Source: an uncultured Shinella sp.
GTDB lineage: Bacteria > Pseudomonadota > Alphaproteobacteria > Rhizobiales > Rhizobiaceae
NCBI RefSeq assembly: GCF_946479415.1
Contig: NZ_CAMLFY010000014.1
Span: forward strand, 1-62,692
Reading direction: 5' to 3'
DNA: 62,692 nt
The position numbers and the translations under genes are program-made. The notes under the pieces were generated by a model. That model ran no database searches and was not told the DNA's origin. It worked only from the letters and a program-made list of their open reading frames with translations. Shown here piece after piece: positions 8,549 through 16,433 of this stretch. Numbering within the stretch: the first letter of the stretch is position 1; every line of letters begins with the position of its first letter.

Positions 8549-9703
8549 TTACCGCCGACGTGAAAACGCCAGCACGGCGGTGAACGCCGCAAGACCGAGA
8601 CCGACCGAGAGCGGACCGGCCTGCGGGCCGCCGGCCTCCATGATCGCGCCCGTGAGGCCCGAGCCGGTGGCGCTTCCGGCCGCATAGACCAATGCGAAAG
8701 CGGCGGAGCCGGCAACCAGCATGGAGCCGCTGTAGCGTTCGCCCAGGATGGTGAGCGCGCAGGTATAGAGCGAGAAGACCGCCACGCCCATCAGGGCAAA
8801 AATCCCCAGGATCGCGATTTCCGACGTCATCGACGGCAGGACGAGGTAGCTTGCGGCGGCCGTGGCGACGGCGGCGAGCGCCACCCGTTCGCGCGGCAGC
8901 TTGTCGAGCAGCACGCCGATGAAGGGCTGGGCGAGCGCGGTCGGCAAGGCGAGCACCGTCACGCTGATGGCGGCGAAGGCCTCGCTGTAGCCCATCTTCA
9001 CGAAATAGACCGGCATGGCGGAAATCGCCGCGATATCGGCAAAACCGAAGACGAAGACCATGCCGACGAGAATGGGCGCCGCTTTGAAGAAGCGGAAGAC
9101 ATCGGCCGTCGAGGACGGTTCCGGCGTCGTCTTGGTCGAAAACATCAACATGGCGGTCGCGAAGGCGACGATGGCGAGATAGACGGCGGTCAGCGCAAAA
9201 CCGAGGCCGCCGGCGCTGCCGAACAGCGGAATGGCCAGCGGCCCGGCGGCAAAGCCGCCGCAGATACCCATGCCGTAGAGACCGGAGACCCGGCCGCGCA
9301 GGCGGTCCGGGCAGGCGGCGTTCAACCAGGCCTCGCCGAGCATGAAGATCATGCTGGCGAAGAAGCCGAGCAGGAAGCGCGCGATCCCCCAGACGACGAA
9401 GGACGACGAGGCCGCGAAGGTGGCAAGGCACAGCGAGCAGATGACGAGGCTGAAGATGATCAGCCGATCCGGCCGCCAGCGCGCGGTGAGGCTGCCGACG
9501 AGCAGCGTCGAGGCGCCCATGCCGGCGGCATAGGCGATGGCGTTGACGCCGATCATCGACGAGGAATAGCCGCGCGATTCCAGCGTCAGCGAGACGAGCG
9601 GATAGGTGAGCCCCTGCGCCACGGAAAACGCCGTCGCGCCAAGCACGACGGCAACAATAGCCGACCAGTCCGGCGCGAGGACGGATGAAGACGAGGACTG
9701 CAT
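8549..9703 (-). CDS. MFS transporter (YcaD-like)
   Basis: A 384-residue major facilitator with about 12 hydrophobic segments. The FLLGFFASMIFMLGEAWLN segment and the DRLRGRVSGLYGMGICGGFAAGPL loop resemble the YcaD-type MFS group, consistent with small-molecule export or uptake; the substrate is unknown. I start at ATG 9703, preceded by GGGAG, since the longer in-frame extension upstream is non-membrane and lacks conservation-like features. Its 3' end touches an intergenic repeat. Confidence 0.8.
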   Translation of the reverse strand: MQSSSSSVLAPDWSAIVAVVLGATAFSVAQGLTYPLVSLTLESRGYSSSMIGVNAIAYAAGMGASTLLVGSLTARWRPDRLIIFSLVICSLCLATFAASSSFVVWGIARFLLGFFASMIFMLGEAWLNAACPDRLRGRVSGLYGMGICGGFAAGPLAIPLFGSAGGLGFALTAVYLAIVAFATAMLMFSTKTTPEPSSTADVFRFFKAAPILVGMVFVFGFADIAAISAMPVYFVKMGYSEAFAAISVTVLALPTALAQPFIGVLLDKLPRERVALAAVATAAASYLVLPSMTSEIAILGIFALMGVAVFSLYTCALTILGERYSGSMLVAGSAAFALVYAAGSATGSGLTGAIMEAGGPQAGPLSVGLGLAAFTAVLAFSRRR

Positions 9704-9792
9704 GAAGGGCTCCCTGCCGCACACAAGGCGGCGCGACACTCCCATACAGGTCCGGCATGCTTTTGGAAAGCCGCCCTCGCCTTTCGGCGTGG

Positions 9793-9819
9793 TTGGCGGG
9801 GCATCATGCGCCCCGCCAA
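9793..9819 (-). terminator. Hairpin downstream of the aldo/keto reductase
   Basis: A perfect 9-bp stem (ttggcgggg / ccccgccaa) with a 9-nt loop lies just past the aldo/keto reductase stop. There is no clear T run, so it may need help to terminate or may only stabilise the 3' end. Confidence 0.5.
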
Positions 9820-9825
9820 AATCTG

Positions 9826-10659
9826 TCAGGCCGCGAGGTCCCAAACCGGCGCCAGGCCGTCCGGGCTGACGATGCGGCCGTCGGGACGGGCGAGTGCATG
9901 GATGCGCGTTATCTCGTCCGGCGTCAGCGCGAAGTCGAAGATCGCGAGGTTTTCGGCCAGCCGCGCCTCCGTCACCGTCTTGGTCAGCGCCACCACATCC
10001 GGCTGCTGGATCAACCAGCGCAGCGCGACCTGCGCGGCGGATTTGCCATGCGCCGCAGCAATGTCCTTGAGATCAGGGGCAGCGGGCACCTTGCCATCGG
10101 CCATGGCGAAGTAGGCGGTCAGCGCCATGCCGTGCCTCCTGGCCGCGTTCCGTACCGTCGTCTGGTCGAGGAAGGGGTGGTACTCGACCTGGTTGGCGAC
10201 GAGCGGTGCGGCACTCAGGCGCGCAGCCTCGGCCATCAGCGCCGCGTTGAAATTGCTGACGCCGATATGCCGGGCAAGACCCTTTTCGCGCACGGCGTTG
10301 AGTTCGGCGATCTGCACCTCGAGCGGCACCGCCTCGTTCGGCCAGTGCAGCAGGAGAAGATCGACATGGTCGGTCTTCAGCTTGCGCAGGCTTTCCGCGA
10401 CGGAGGCGGCGAAGGCGTGCTTCGCATAGTTTGCCACCCAGACCTTGGTGGTCAGGAAGATGTTTTCGCGCGCCACGCCGGACTTTTGGATCGCGTCGCC
10501 GACGGCCGCCTCGTTCTCGTAGATCTGGGCGGTATCGACATGGGTGAAGCCACTTTGAAGCGCCTTCGGCAGGATGGAGAGGACATCGGCTTCCGGCATG
10601 CGGAAGGTGCCGAAGCCGAGCTGGGGGATGTGGGCGCCATTGGCGTTGACGGTTTTCAT
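9826..10659 (-). CDS. Aldo/keto reductase (DkgB-like)
   Basis: A 277-residue (beta/alpha)8 NADPH-dependent reductase. The catalytic tetrad is visible: Asp and Tyr in FTHVDTAQIYENE, Lys in FLTTKVW and His in LLLLHWPN. The cofactor end carries the VVALTKTVTEARLAENL segment in place of the usual IPKS-type block. It resembles 2,5-diketo-D-gluconate reductase B; the natural substrate is probably a small aldehyde or ketone. ATG 10659 has AGGAG upstream. It is the second gene of an operon, 28 bp after the MFS gene, divergent from a LysR regulator. Confidence 0.85.
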   Translation of the reverse strand: MKTVNANGAHIPQLGFGTFRMPEADVLSILPKALQSGFTHVDTAQIYENEAAVGDAIQKSGVARENIFLTTKVWVANYAKHAFAASVAESLRKLKTDHVDLLLLHWPNEAVPLEVQIAELNAVREKGLARHIGVSNFNAALMAEAARLSAAPLVANQVEYHPFLDQTTVRNAARRHGMALTAYFAMADGKVPAAPDLKDIAAAHGKSAAQVALRWLIQQPDVVALTKTVTEARLAENLAIFDFALTPDEITRIHALARPDGRIVSPDGLAPVWDLAA

Positions 10660-10687
10660 GGGATTCTCCTGGTGGGTTTGAAAGGGT

Positions 10688-11881
10688 TCAGGCCGGCTGG
10701 CAGACGGCATCGGGCTGGCTGCGCTCGCGACGGTCGAGAGCGCCGCTGATGAGCGTCAGGCCAAGCGCACCGGCGACAAGGATGGCACCGACCCAGGGCG
10801 TGGCGCCGAGGCCGAGCGGGGAAGCGACAACCAGTCCGCCGATCCAGGCACCGGCCGCGATGCCGAGATTGAAGGCGGCGATATTGAGGGCCGAGGCGAC
10901 GTCGATGCCGGCGGGGCGATGGCGCTTGGCCATGTCGACGACATAGAGCTGGAGGCCCGGCACATTGGCGAAGGACAGGAAGCCGAGGGCGGCGAGCGTG
11001 ACCAGCGCGAAGACCGGCGACGGGGCGGTGAAGGTGAGCACGACCAGCACGAGGGCTTGCAGGGCGAAGAGCACGGTGAGCGCCTTGACGGGATCCTTGT
11101 CTGCGACTTTTCCGCCGAAGATGTTGCCGAGCGCGATGGCCGCGCCATAGAGCACCAGAACGAGGCTGACCGTGTTGGCGGAGAAGCCGGTGATTTCCTG
11201 GAGCAGCGGCGACAGGAAGGTGAAGGTGACGAAGGTGCCGCCATAGCCGAGCGCCGTCATGGCGAAGACAATGAGGAGGCGGCCGGAGCCGAGCACGCGC
11301 ACCTGTTCCATCAGGCCGGCCGGCTTTTCGCGCTTGAGCGTGTTCGGCAGCAAAAGCGCAATGGCCGCGAAGGCGACGAGGCCGAGGCCGGCGACGGCCC
11401 AGAAGGTGGCGCGCCAGCCGAAAGTCTGGCCGATGAAGGTGCCGAGCGGCACGCCCGTCACGATGGCGACGGTCAGCCCCATGAACATCATGGCGATGGC
11501 CGAGGCGCGGCGATCGGGCGCCACGAGATCGGCCGCGATGGTGGCCCCGACGGAGAAGAAGACGCCATGCGCGAAGGCCGAGAGCACGCGGCCGACGAGC
11601 AGCATTTCATAACTCGGCGACAGGGCGGCGATGGCATTGCCAGCGATGAACAGCGCCATCAAACCAAGCAGCAGCGGCTTGCGGCCGAGCTTTCCGGTGA
11701 GCGCGGTGAGCACCGGCGCGCCAAAGGTCACGCCGAGCGCATAGACGGAGACGATGAGGCCGGCGAGCGGCAGGGTGATGTGAAGATCGGAGGCGACGGT
11801 CGGCAAGAGGCCGACGATCACGAATTCCGTGGTGCCGATCGCGTAGGCCGCGACGGTAAGCGCAAAGAGAGCAAGTGGCAT
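10688..11881 (-). CDS. MFS transporter (DHA1, AraJ/YdhP-like)
   Basis: A 397-residue transporter with 12 predicted membrane segments. The start VAAYAIGTTEFVIVGLLP is the hallmark of the AraJ/PbuE/YdhP DHA1 exporters; TGKLGRKPLL is the loop 2-3 MFS motif and ALVTGVPLG-like motif C appears as VAIVTGVPLGTFIG. It probably exports a small metabolite or drug, and co-transcription with the aldo/keto reductase suggests a shared, possibly toxic carbonyl substrate. ATG 11881 was chosen because the longer frame adds a non-membrane, Pro/Arg-rich stretch lying in the promoter region. Confidence 0.85.
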   Translation of the reverse strand: MPLALFALTVAAYAIGTTEFVIVGLLPTVASDLHITLPLAGLIVSVYALGVTFGAPVLTALTGKLGRKPLLLGLMALFIAGNAIAALSPSYEMLLVGRVLSAFAHGVFFSVGATIAADLVAPDRRASAIAMMFMGLTVAIVTGVPLGTFIGQTFGWRATFWAVAGLGLVAFAAIALLLPNTLKREKPAGLMEQVRVLGSGRLLIVFAMTALGYGGTFVTFTFLSPLLQEITGFSANTVSLVLVLYGAAIALGNIFGGKVADKDPVKALTVLFALQALVLVVLTFTAPSPVFALVTLAALGFLSFANVPGLQLYVVDMAKRHRPAGIDVASALNIAAFNLGIAAGAWIGGLVVASPLGLGATPWVGAILVAGALGLTLISGALDRRERSQPDAVCQPA

Positions 11882-11989
11882 GGAGCACCTTAGGAGCTTT
11901 GGCGGCGCAATCGGACGCCGTGCGGGAGTGATGGCGGGAATATGCGGTGCGGCCACTTGAATGATAAGAATGCGCAATGGATAAAGGGC

Positions 11990-12006
11990 TGTGAAATGAA
12001 TTCACA
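11990..12006. promoter_or_regulatory. LysR-type box (T-N11-A) upstream of the LysR gene
   Basis: TGTGAA-N5-TTCACA is an inverted repeat containing a T-N11-A core in the 134-bp divergent promoter region. It ends 9 nt before the LysR ATG, so it probably serves autorepression and activation of the divergent MFS/aldo-keto reductase operon. Confidence 0.55.
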
Positions 12007-12015
12007 GGATGAGCC

Positions 12016-12909
12016 ATGGACAATCGCACCGGGGAAATGGATGTCTTCGTCGCGGTCGCCGAGACCGGAAGCTTTTCGGCCGCGGCCCGGCTGCTGAAGC
12101 TGACGCCCTCGGCCGTGAGCAAGCTGGTGACGCGCATCGAAGATCGCCTGGGCACGCGCCTGCTGGTGCGCACCACCCGCTCCCTCCTCCTGACGCCGGA
12201 AGGCGAGACCTATCTGGCGCGGGCGCGGCGCGTGCTGGCGGAAATCGACGAGATGGAGCGGCTGGTCGCGCGCGGCGCGCAGGCAAAGCCGCGCGGCCTG
12301 CTGCGCATCAACGCCACGATCGGCTTCGGCGAGTGCTATATCATCCCGCTCGTCGGCGAATTCCTGGCGCTCTATCCGGATGTGAAGCTGGAACTGTCGT
12401 TGAGCGACGGCCTGATCGACCTCGTCGAGGAACGCACCGACATCGCCTTTCGCACCGCGCCGATGGCCGATTCCGCGCTCAAGGCGCGCAAGCTGCTGGT
12501 CAGCCATCGCGTCACCGTCGCCACGCCCGGCTATCTTGCCCGGCGCGGCACGCCGCGCACGCCGGCGGATCTCGCCGCGCACAATTGCATCACCTTCACC
12601 TTCGGCCGCGCGCCGGGCGAATGGCCGTTCCGCGATCCCGGCGAAAGCACGGTCTATCCGGCGCCCGCCGCCGGCAACCTGATGGCCGCCAGCGGCTCCG
12701 TCGCGCGGCTGCTCTGCCTGCAGGGTCTCGGCATCGCGCGCATCGGCAAGTTCCATGTCGAAGGCGATATTGCAGCGGGCGTTCTGGTCGAGGTGCTTGC
12801 GGATTACAATCCGGAGCAGCCGGAACAGGTCCATGCCGTCTATGTCGGCCACGAGCATCTGGCGGCCCGCATCCGGGCGTTCATCGACTTTCTCGCGGAG
12901 AAGATTTGA
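12016..12909 (+). CDS. LysR family transcriptional regulator
   Basis: A 297-residue LTTR. The N-terminal winged helix-turn-helix is clear (FVAVAETGSFSAAARLLKLT, then SAVSKLVTRIEDRLGTRLLVRTTR), followed by a periplasmic-binding-like effector domain (residues ~90-295). The RTTRSLLLTPEGETYLARAR segment is typical of the group that regulates divergent oxidoreductase or efflux genes. It most likely controls the divergent MFS plus aldo/keto reductase operon through the box at 11990-12006. The ligand is unknown. Confidence 0.9.
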   Translation: MDNRTGEMDVFVAVAETGSFSAAARLLKLTPSAVSKLVTRIEDRLGTRLLVRTTRSLLLTPEGETYLARARRVLAEIDEMERLVARGAQAKPRGLLRINATIGFGECYIIPLVGEFLALYPDVKLELSLSDGLIDLVEERTDIAFRTAPMADSALKARKLLVSHRVTVATPGYLARRGTPRTPADLAAHNCITFTFGRAPGEWPFRDPGESTVYPAPAAGNLMAASGSVARLLCLQGLGIARIGKFHVEGDIAAGVLVEVLADYNPEQPEQVHAVYVGHEHLAARIRAFIDFLAEKI

Positions 12910-12942
12910 GCCGCCGGCTCGTCCCCTTCCCCCTTCTCCCCG

Positions 12943-12971
12943 TTGCCAAGCCCACCCACCGGTGGTATCGA
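12943..12971 (+). promoter_or_regulatory. Candidate sigma70 promoter of the leader-ABC-F unit
   Basis: TTGCCA, a 17-nt spacer and TATCGA give a reasonable -35/-10 pair, placing transcription start near 12978, just ahead of the leader ORF ribosome-binding site. Confidence 0.45.
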
Positions 12972-13005
12972 TTCTTCGTTCGCAACACGTAAGAGAGGAC
13001 TGCGC

Positions 13006-13077
13006 GTGAAACACGAATTTCTGCCACACCGCACGCATGGTCCCAATCTTGCCCTGCAGATGCGTTTGCAGGGCTGA
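13006..13077 (+). CDS. Leader peptide upstream of the ABC-F gene (23 codons)
   Basis: A short ORF beginning GTG with a strong ribosome-binding site (agagagga, 12992-12999) 6-7 nt upstream. It encodes a 23-residue peptide starting VKHEFLPHR and ending LQMRLQG, with several His, Arg and Pro residues. Its last eight codons lie in a perfect 8-bp hairpin. Leader peptides are the known control element of many antibiotic-resistance ABC-F genes, acting through ribosome stalling. The ORF is too short for ordinary gene finders. Function is inferred from position, signals and structure. Confidence 0.6.
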   Translation: MKHEFLPHRTHGPNLALQMRLQG

Positions 13078-13136
13078 TCGGAACGAACACACTTCTCTTC
13101 TGGTCCGCCTGTCCGGCGATGCGGTTTCCCCGCATC
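13051..13136 (+). promoter_or_regulatory. Putative attenuator: two hairpins after the leader ORF
   Basis: Hairpin 1 is a perfect 8-bp stem gccctgca/tgcagggc (13051-13058, 13067-13074) ending at the leader stop codon. Hairpin 2 is gatgcgg/ccgcatc (13118-13124, 13130-13136) followed by a T-containing tract. The loop of hairpin 1 contains gatgcg, identical to the 5' arm of hairpin 2, so it could compete for the 3' arm. This is the geometry expected of ribosome-mediated attenuation. Confidence 0.5.
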
Positions 13137-13210
13137 CAATTTCCTTGTGCCTTTTCGCGTGATCGACGGCTGATGCCGCGCCGCGGGGCCTTGAAGACCA
13201 GAGATTTTTC

Positions 13211-14731
13211 ATGTCGCTCATCAATATCCGTGCGCTCGGCGTCACGCTTTCCACCCCCCTCTTCGCCAATCTCAACCTCGCCATCGCGAGCGGCGACCGC
13301 ATCGGCCTCGTTGCCGCCAACGGGCGCGGCAAATCCACGCTGCTCCGCTGCATCACCGGCGATTTCGAACCGACCAGCGGCGAGATCACCCGCGCCCGCG
13401 GCCTCACCGTCGGGCATATGGAACAGAACCTCCCCCCCGGCCTGGAAAAGCTGACCTTTCGCGAGGCCGTGCTCGGCGCGCTGTCGCCCGAACAGCAGGA
13501 GAGCGAAAGCTGGCGGGCGGATGTGACGCTCGAAGAGCTCGACGTGCCCGAAGCCCTGCGCGAGCGACCGCTTGCGGCGCTGAGCGGCGGCTGGCAGCGC
13601 ATCGCGCTGATTGCCCGCGTGCGCGTCGGCGAGCCGGATGTGCTGCTGCTCGACGAGCCGACCAATCATCTCGACCTCGAAAAGATCGCCCGGCTGGAAA
13701 GCTGGCTCGGCACGCTGCCGCGCGATATGCCGGTCATCCTCTCCAGCCACGACCGCGCCTTCCTCGATGCGGTGACGAACCGCACGCTGTTTCTGCGGCC
13801 CGAACGCTCGCAGCTCTTCGCCCTGCCCTATTCCCGCGCCCGCGCGGCGCTGGACGAGGCGGATGCGGCCGAGGAGCGGCGCTTCGAGAAGGATATGAAG
13901 GCGGCTGCACAGCTGCGTCAGCAGGCGGCGAAGCTCAACAATATCGGCCTCAATTCGGGCAGCGACCTGCTGGTGGTGAAGACCAAGCAGCTGAAGGCCC
14001 GTGCCGAGCGCATCGAGGATGCGGCCCGCCCCGCCCACCAGGAGAACTCGGCCGGCGCCATCCGTCTCGCCAACCGCGGCACCCATGCCAAGGTGCTGGT
14101 GACGCTGGAGGATTGCCCGGTCGAAACGCCCGATGGCACCCTCCTCTTCCGCACCGGGCAAAAATTCATCTGCCAGGGCGACCGCATCGTACTGCTGGGG
14201 CTGAACGGCACCGGCAAGACGCGGTTCGTGCTACGGCTGCGCGAAGCAATCGATGGCGCAGCACGGGAAGGCATCAAGCCGACGCCGTCGCTGGTGCTCG
14301 GCTATGGCGACCAGGCGCTGTCGGATCTCTCCGATACGGAGACGCCGCATGGCACGATCATCCACCGCTTCGACGTCGGCGACCAGCGGGCACGCAGCCT
14401 GCTCGCCAGTGCCGGTTTTTCCGTGGAGATGCAGGGGCGGCCGGTCGGGCTGCTCTCCGGCGGGCAGAAGGCGCGGCTCGGCATGCTGGTACTGCGGCTC
14501 ACCAATCCGAACTTCTATCTGCTCGACGAGCCGACCAACCATCTCGACATCGAGGGGCAGGAAGCGCTGGAACGGGAGCTGACCGCGCAGCAGGCGAGCT
14601 GCCTCTTCGTCTCGCACGACCGCGCTTTCGTACGCGCGGTAGCCAACCGCTTCTGGCTGATCGAGAAGCGCCGGCTGATCGAGGTGGACGGGCCGGAGGA
14701 CTTCTTCGAGGAGGCCGCCCTATCCGCGTGA
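13211..14731 (+). CDS. ABC-F family ATP-binding protein
   Basis: A 506-residue protein with two ABC domains and no membrane segments. Domain 1: Walker A NGRGKST (~37-43), signature LSGGWQR, Walker B LLLDEPTNHLD. Domain 2: GLNGTGKT, LLSGGQKAR, LLDEPTNHLD. ABC-F proteins bind the ribosomal E site; some relieve stalling, others displace antibiotics. At 506 residues it is shorter than Uup or EttA. The leader peptide upstream favours a resistance or ribosome-rescue role that is induced by stalling. Its 3' end overlaps the convergent RES gene by 12 bp. Confidence 0.85.
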   Translation: MSLINIRALGVTLSTPLFANLNLAIASGDRIGLVAANGRGKSTLLRCITGDFEPTSGEITRARGLTVGHMEQNLPPGLEKLTFREAVLGALSPEQQESESWRADVTLEELDVPEALRERPLAALSGGWQRIALIARVRVGEPDVLLLDEPTNHLDLEKIARLESWLGTLPRDMPVILSSHDRAFLDAVTNRTLFLRPERSQLFALPYSRARAALDEADAAEERRFEKDMKAAAQLRQQAAKLNNIGLNSGSDLLVVKTKQLKARAERIEDAARPAHQENSAGAIRLANRGTHAKVLVTLEDCPVETPDGTLLFRTGQKFICQGDRIVLLGLNGTGKTRFVLRLREAIDGAAREGIKPTPSLVLGYGDQALSDLSDTETPHGTIIHRFDVGDQRARSLLASAGFSVEMQGRPVGLLSGGQKARLGMLVLRLTNPNFYLLDEPTNHLDIEGQEALERELTAQQASCLFVSHDRAFVRAVANRFWLIEKRRLIEVDGPEDFFEEAALSA

Positions 14732-15478
14732 GGCGATGCGCGGATCGGCGGAAAAATCCTCGCGGGAGAAGCCTATACGCCTCGGCGGGTGGTCGCACAA
14801 AGCCTGCACGCCGAGCACGGACAACCGGATGCGCCAGGTCTGGCGCTCCACCGGCTTCGGTGCGGCAAAGGCTTTGGCCGTAAGAAGCGCGAGGTTGTTG
14901 CCGGCGGCGGGATCGCGCACCGAACGGTAGAGAATGGCGGTGAGCCCGCCTTCCCGCGCGCCCTCGGCCAGCGACTGGCAGGGGGCGTAGTCGGTCGGAT
15001 GCGTCCATAAGGCGGCATCCCGGTCGAGCGGCGGCAGCGTGAGGTCGATGGCCTGCCCGGTCGCGATGGCAGCGGAAAAAGCGGTGTAATCGGCCGCGTT
15101 TGCCGGTAGCTGCGTCGTTGGCGATTCGGAAAAAAACAGGAGACGGTAGAAGGCCATTTCGGCCAGCGCCGTCTCCACCGTCAGCGCCGCATAATAGACG
15201 CCGAGCGTGCGCCCTGCCCGGCGGAAGCGCGAGCCGTGCGGATAGATGGCGCCGTAGCGGAAGGGTGTGGCGAGCAGATAATCAAGGCCGGCGCATTCGG
15301 GCGGCAGCAGCGGTTTGCTTTCTTCGAGAATGTCTTCGAGCAATGCCTGCTCGTCCAGCGTATCGACGAGTTTCAGCGTCGAGACGCGATGCTGCGCCTC
15401 GACGAACCGCCAGACGCTGCCCGCAAAGGGCCGCGCCTCAGACGAGAGCGCGGCGGGCGTCCAGATAGGCGAGGACAT
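14720..15478 (-). CDS. RES domain toxin
   Basis: A 252-residue protein with a RES domain: WRFVEAQHR near the start, then YGAIYPHGSRFRRAG and GVYYAALTVETALAEMAFYR, which carry the conserved Arg-Tyr-Glu pattern of this ADP-ribosyltransferase-like fold. RES toxins degrade NAD+ or ADP-ribosylate targets. The gene follows and overlaps its Xre/MbcA-type antitoxin by 41 nt. At 252 residues it is on the long side for RES toxins. Its stop codon overlaps the ABC-F 3' end by 12 bp. Confidence 0.8.
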   Translation of the reverse strand: MSSPIWTPAALSSEARPFAGSVWRFVEAQHRVSTLKLVDTLDEQALLEDILEESKPLLPPECAGLDYLLATPFRYGAIYPHGSRFRRAGRTLGVYYAALTVETALAEMAFYRLLFFSESPTTQLPANAADYTAFSAAIATGQAIDLTLPPLDRDAALWTHPTDYAPCQSLAEGAREGGLTAILYRSVRDPAAGNNLALLTAKAFAAPKPVERQTWRIRLSVLGVQALCDHPPRRIGFSREDFSADPRIASRG

Positions 15479-15833
15479 CGACAAGGCCGGATATGGAGAC
15501 GATACGATCGACCGGGCGGGCACCGAGCGCGGTGTTTTCGGCCGTCATCCAGTTGCGCGCCACGCTTTCGTCGCCGCCCACGATGGCGTCGAGCGAGCGG
15601 AACAGGCGCACGAGCAGCACGGCGAGCTCGAAGGGCTTCGTGCCGCGCTCCAAGAGCACGTCCTGCCGCTTCAGCCGCGACACCGTCGCCTCCGACACGC
15701 CGATGACCGCCGAGAGGATGCGCGCCGTCAGCCCCAGCCGGTCCGCTGCATTGACGGCCGCCTTGGTGAGCACGACGCCCTCCGCATTGACCTGCTGTAT
15801 GGGTTTGCGCTGCATGGCCTCAATCCTTTCCAT
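15438..15833 (-). CDS. Xre/MbcA/ParS-type antitoxin of the RES toxin
   Basis: A 131-residue protein with an N-terminal helix-turn-helix (GLTARILSAVIGVSEATVSRLKRQ) and the C-terminal MbcA/ParS toxin-binding domain (FELAVLLVRLFRSLDAIVGGD, ARNWMTAEN, GLVDVLAYLDARRAL). It neutralises the RES toxin and represses the operon. I chose ATG 15833, which falls 6 nt after the -10 box (leaderless); ATG 15815, preceded by a GGAAAGGA-type sequence, gives 125 residues and is a fair alternative. Confidence 0.8.
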   Translation of the reverse strand: MERIEAMQRKPIQQVNAEGVVLTKAAVNAADRLGLTARILSAVIGVSEATVSRLKRQDVLLERGTKPFELAVLLVRLFRSLDAIVGGDESVARNWMTAENTALGARPVDRIVSISGLVDVLAYLDARRALV

Positions 15834-15867
15834 GGAAAGAATATAGAGGTTATTTTTCGGAAGACAA
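15826..15867 (-). promoter_or_regulatory. TA promoter with a 14-nt palindromic operator
   Basis: On the minus strand TTGTCT, 16 nt, then TATATT form a sigma70 promoter. The perfect palindrome ctttccatggaaag (15826-15839) covers the expected transcription start and the ATG at 15833. It is the obvious site for antitoxin autorepression. Confidence 0.6.
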
Positions 15868-15880
15868 GGTTTTTGAAGAG

Positions 15881-16049
15881 GCAAGACCCCTCCCTAAATC
15901 CCTCCCCACAAGGGGGAGGGACTTACGATGCCGAACCGCTTTCATTCTCCCGGCGACATTGCTGTTAGCCGAGATGGTAAAGAGTCCGCAAACGGAACGG
16001 CCGTTTAAGTCCCTCCCCCTTGTGGGGAGGGATTAGGGAGGGGTCTTGC
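15881..16049. repeat. Palindromic intergenic repeat, modules A + A inverted (copy 2)
   Basis: Module A at 15881-15925 and an inverted copy at 16005-16049 are nearly identical over ~45 bp, differing by one A in the aaatccc run. They are separated by ~80 bp of unique DNA. The inverted copy stops 2 bp before the response regulator stop codon. Confidence 0.8.
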
Positions 16050-16051
16050 CT

Positions 16052-16432
16052 CTACACTCCCAAAAGCTCGGCCATGATGCGCAGGTGATCGGCCTGCAGC
16101 GGCTTTTCGAAATAGCTCTTCACGAAGCTGTATTGCATGGCCCGCTCGCGGTCCTTGCCGAGATGCGAGCTGGTGAGCATGGCGACGACGGGGGCGTGCT
16201 GCTCGAATTCCTCGGCATAACGGTCGAGGAACTCGAAACCGTTCATCACCGGCATGTTGATGTCGAGGATGATGGCGTCGGGCGTGTCCTCGCTCCGCAG
16301 GATGTCGAGCGCTTCCGTGCCGTCGAACGCCTTGAGGATGCGGATCGACGGATCGAACTTGCGGATCGTATATTCACAAATGAACTGGTCGTTCTCGTCG
16401 TCATCGATGACCAGGATCGAATGGATCTTCAT
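16052..16432 (-). CDS. Single-domain response regulator (Rcp-like)
   Basis: A 126-residue receiver domain without an output domain. Acidic pocket residues are in ILVIDDDENDQ, the phosphoacceptor is Asp57 in IILDINMP, Thr/Ser is in AMLTSS and the conserved Lys is in YFEKP. ATG 16432 follows the kinase stop with 1 nt between, so it is the cognate partner. It belongs to the single-domain regulators that act by protein-protein contact rather than DNA binding. The target is unknown. Confidence 0.85.
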   Translation of the reverse strand: MKIHSILVIDDDENDQFICEYTIRKFDPSIRILKAFDGTEALDILRSEDTPDAIILDINMPVMNGFEFLDRYAEEFEQHAPVVAMLTSSHLGKDRERAMQYSFVKSYFEKPLQADHLRIMAELLGV

Positions 16433-16433
16433 T

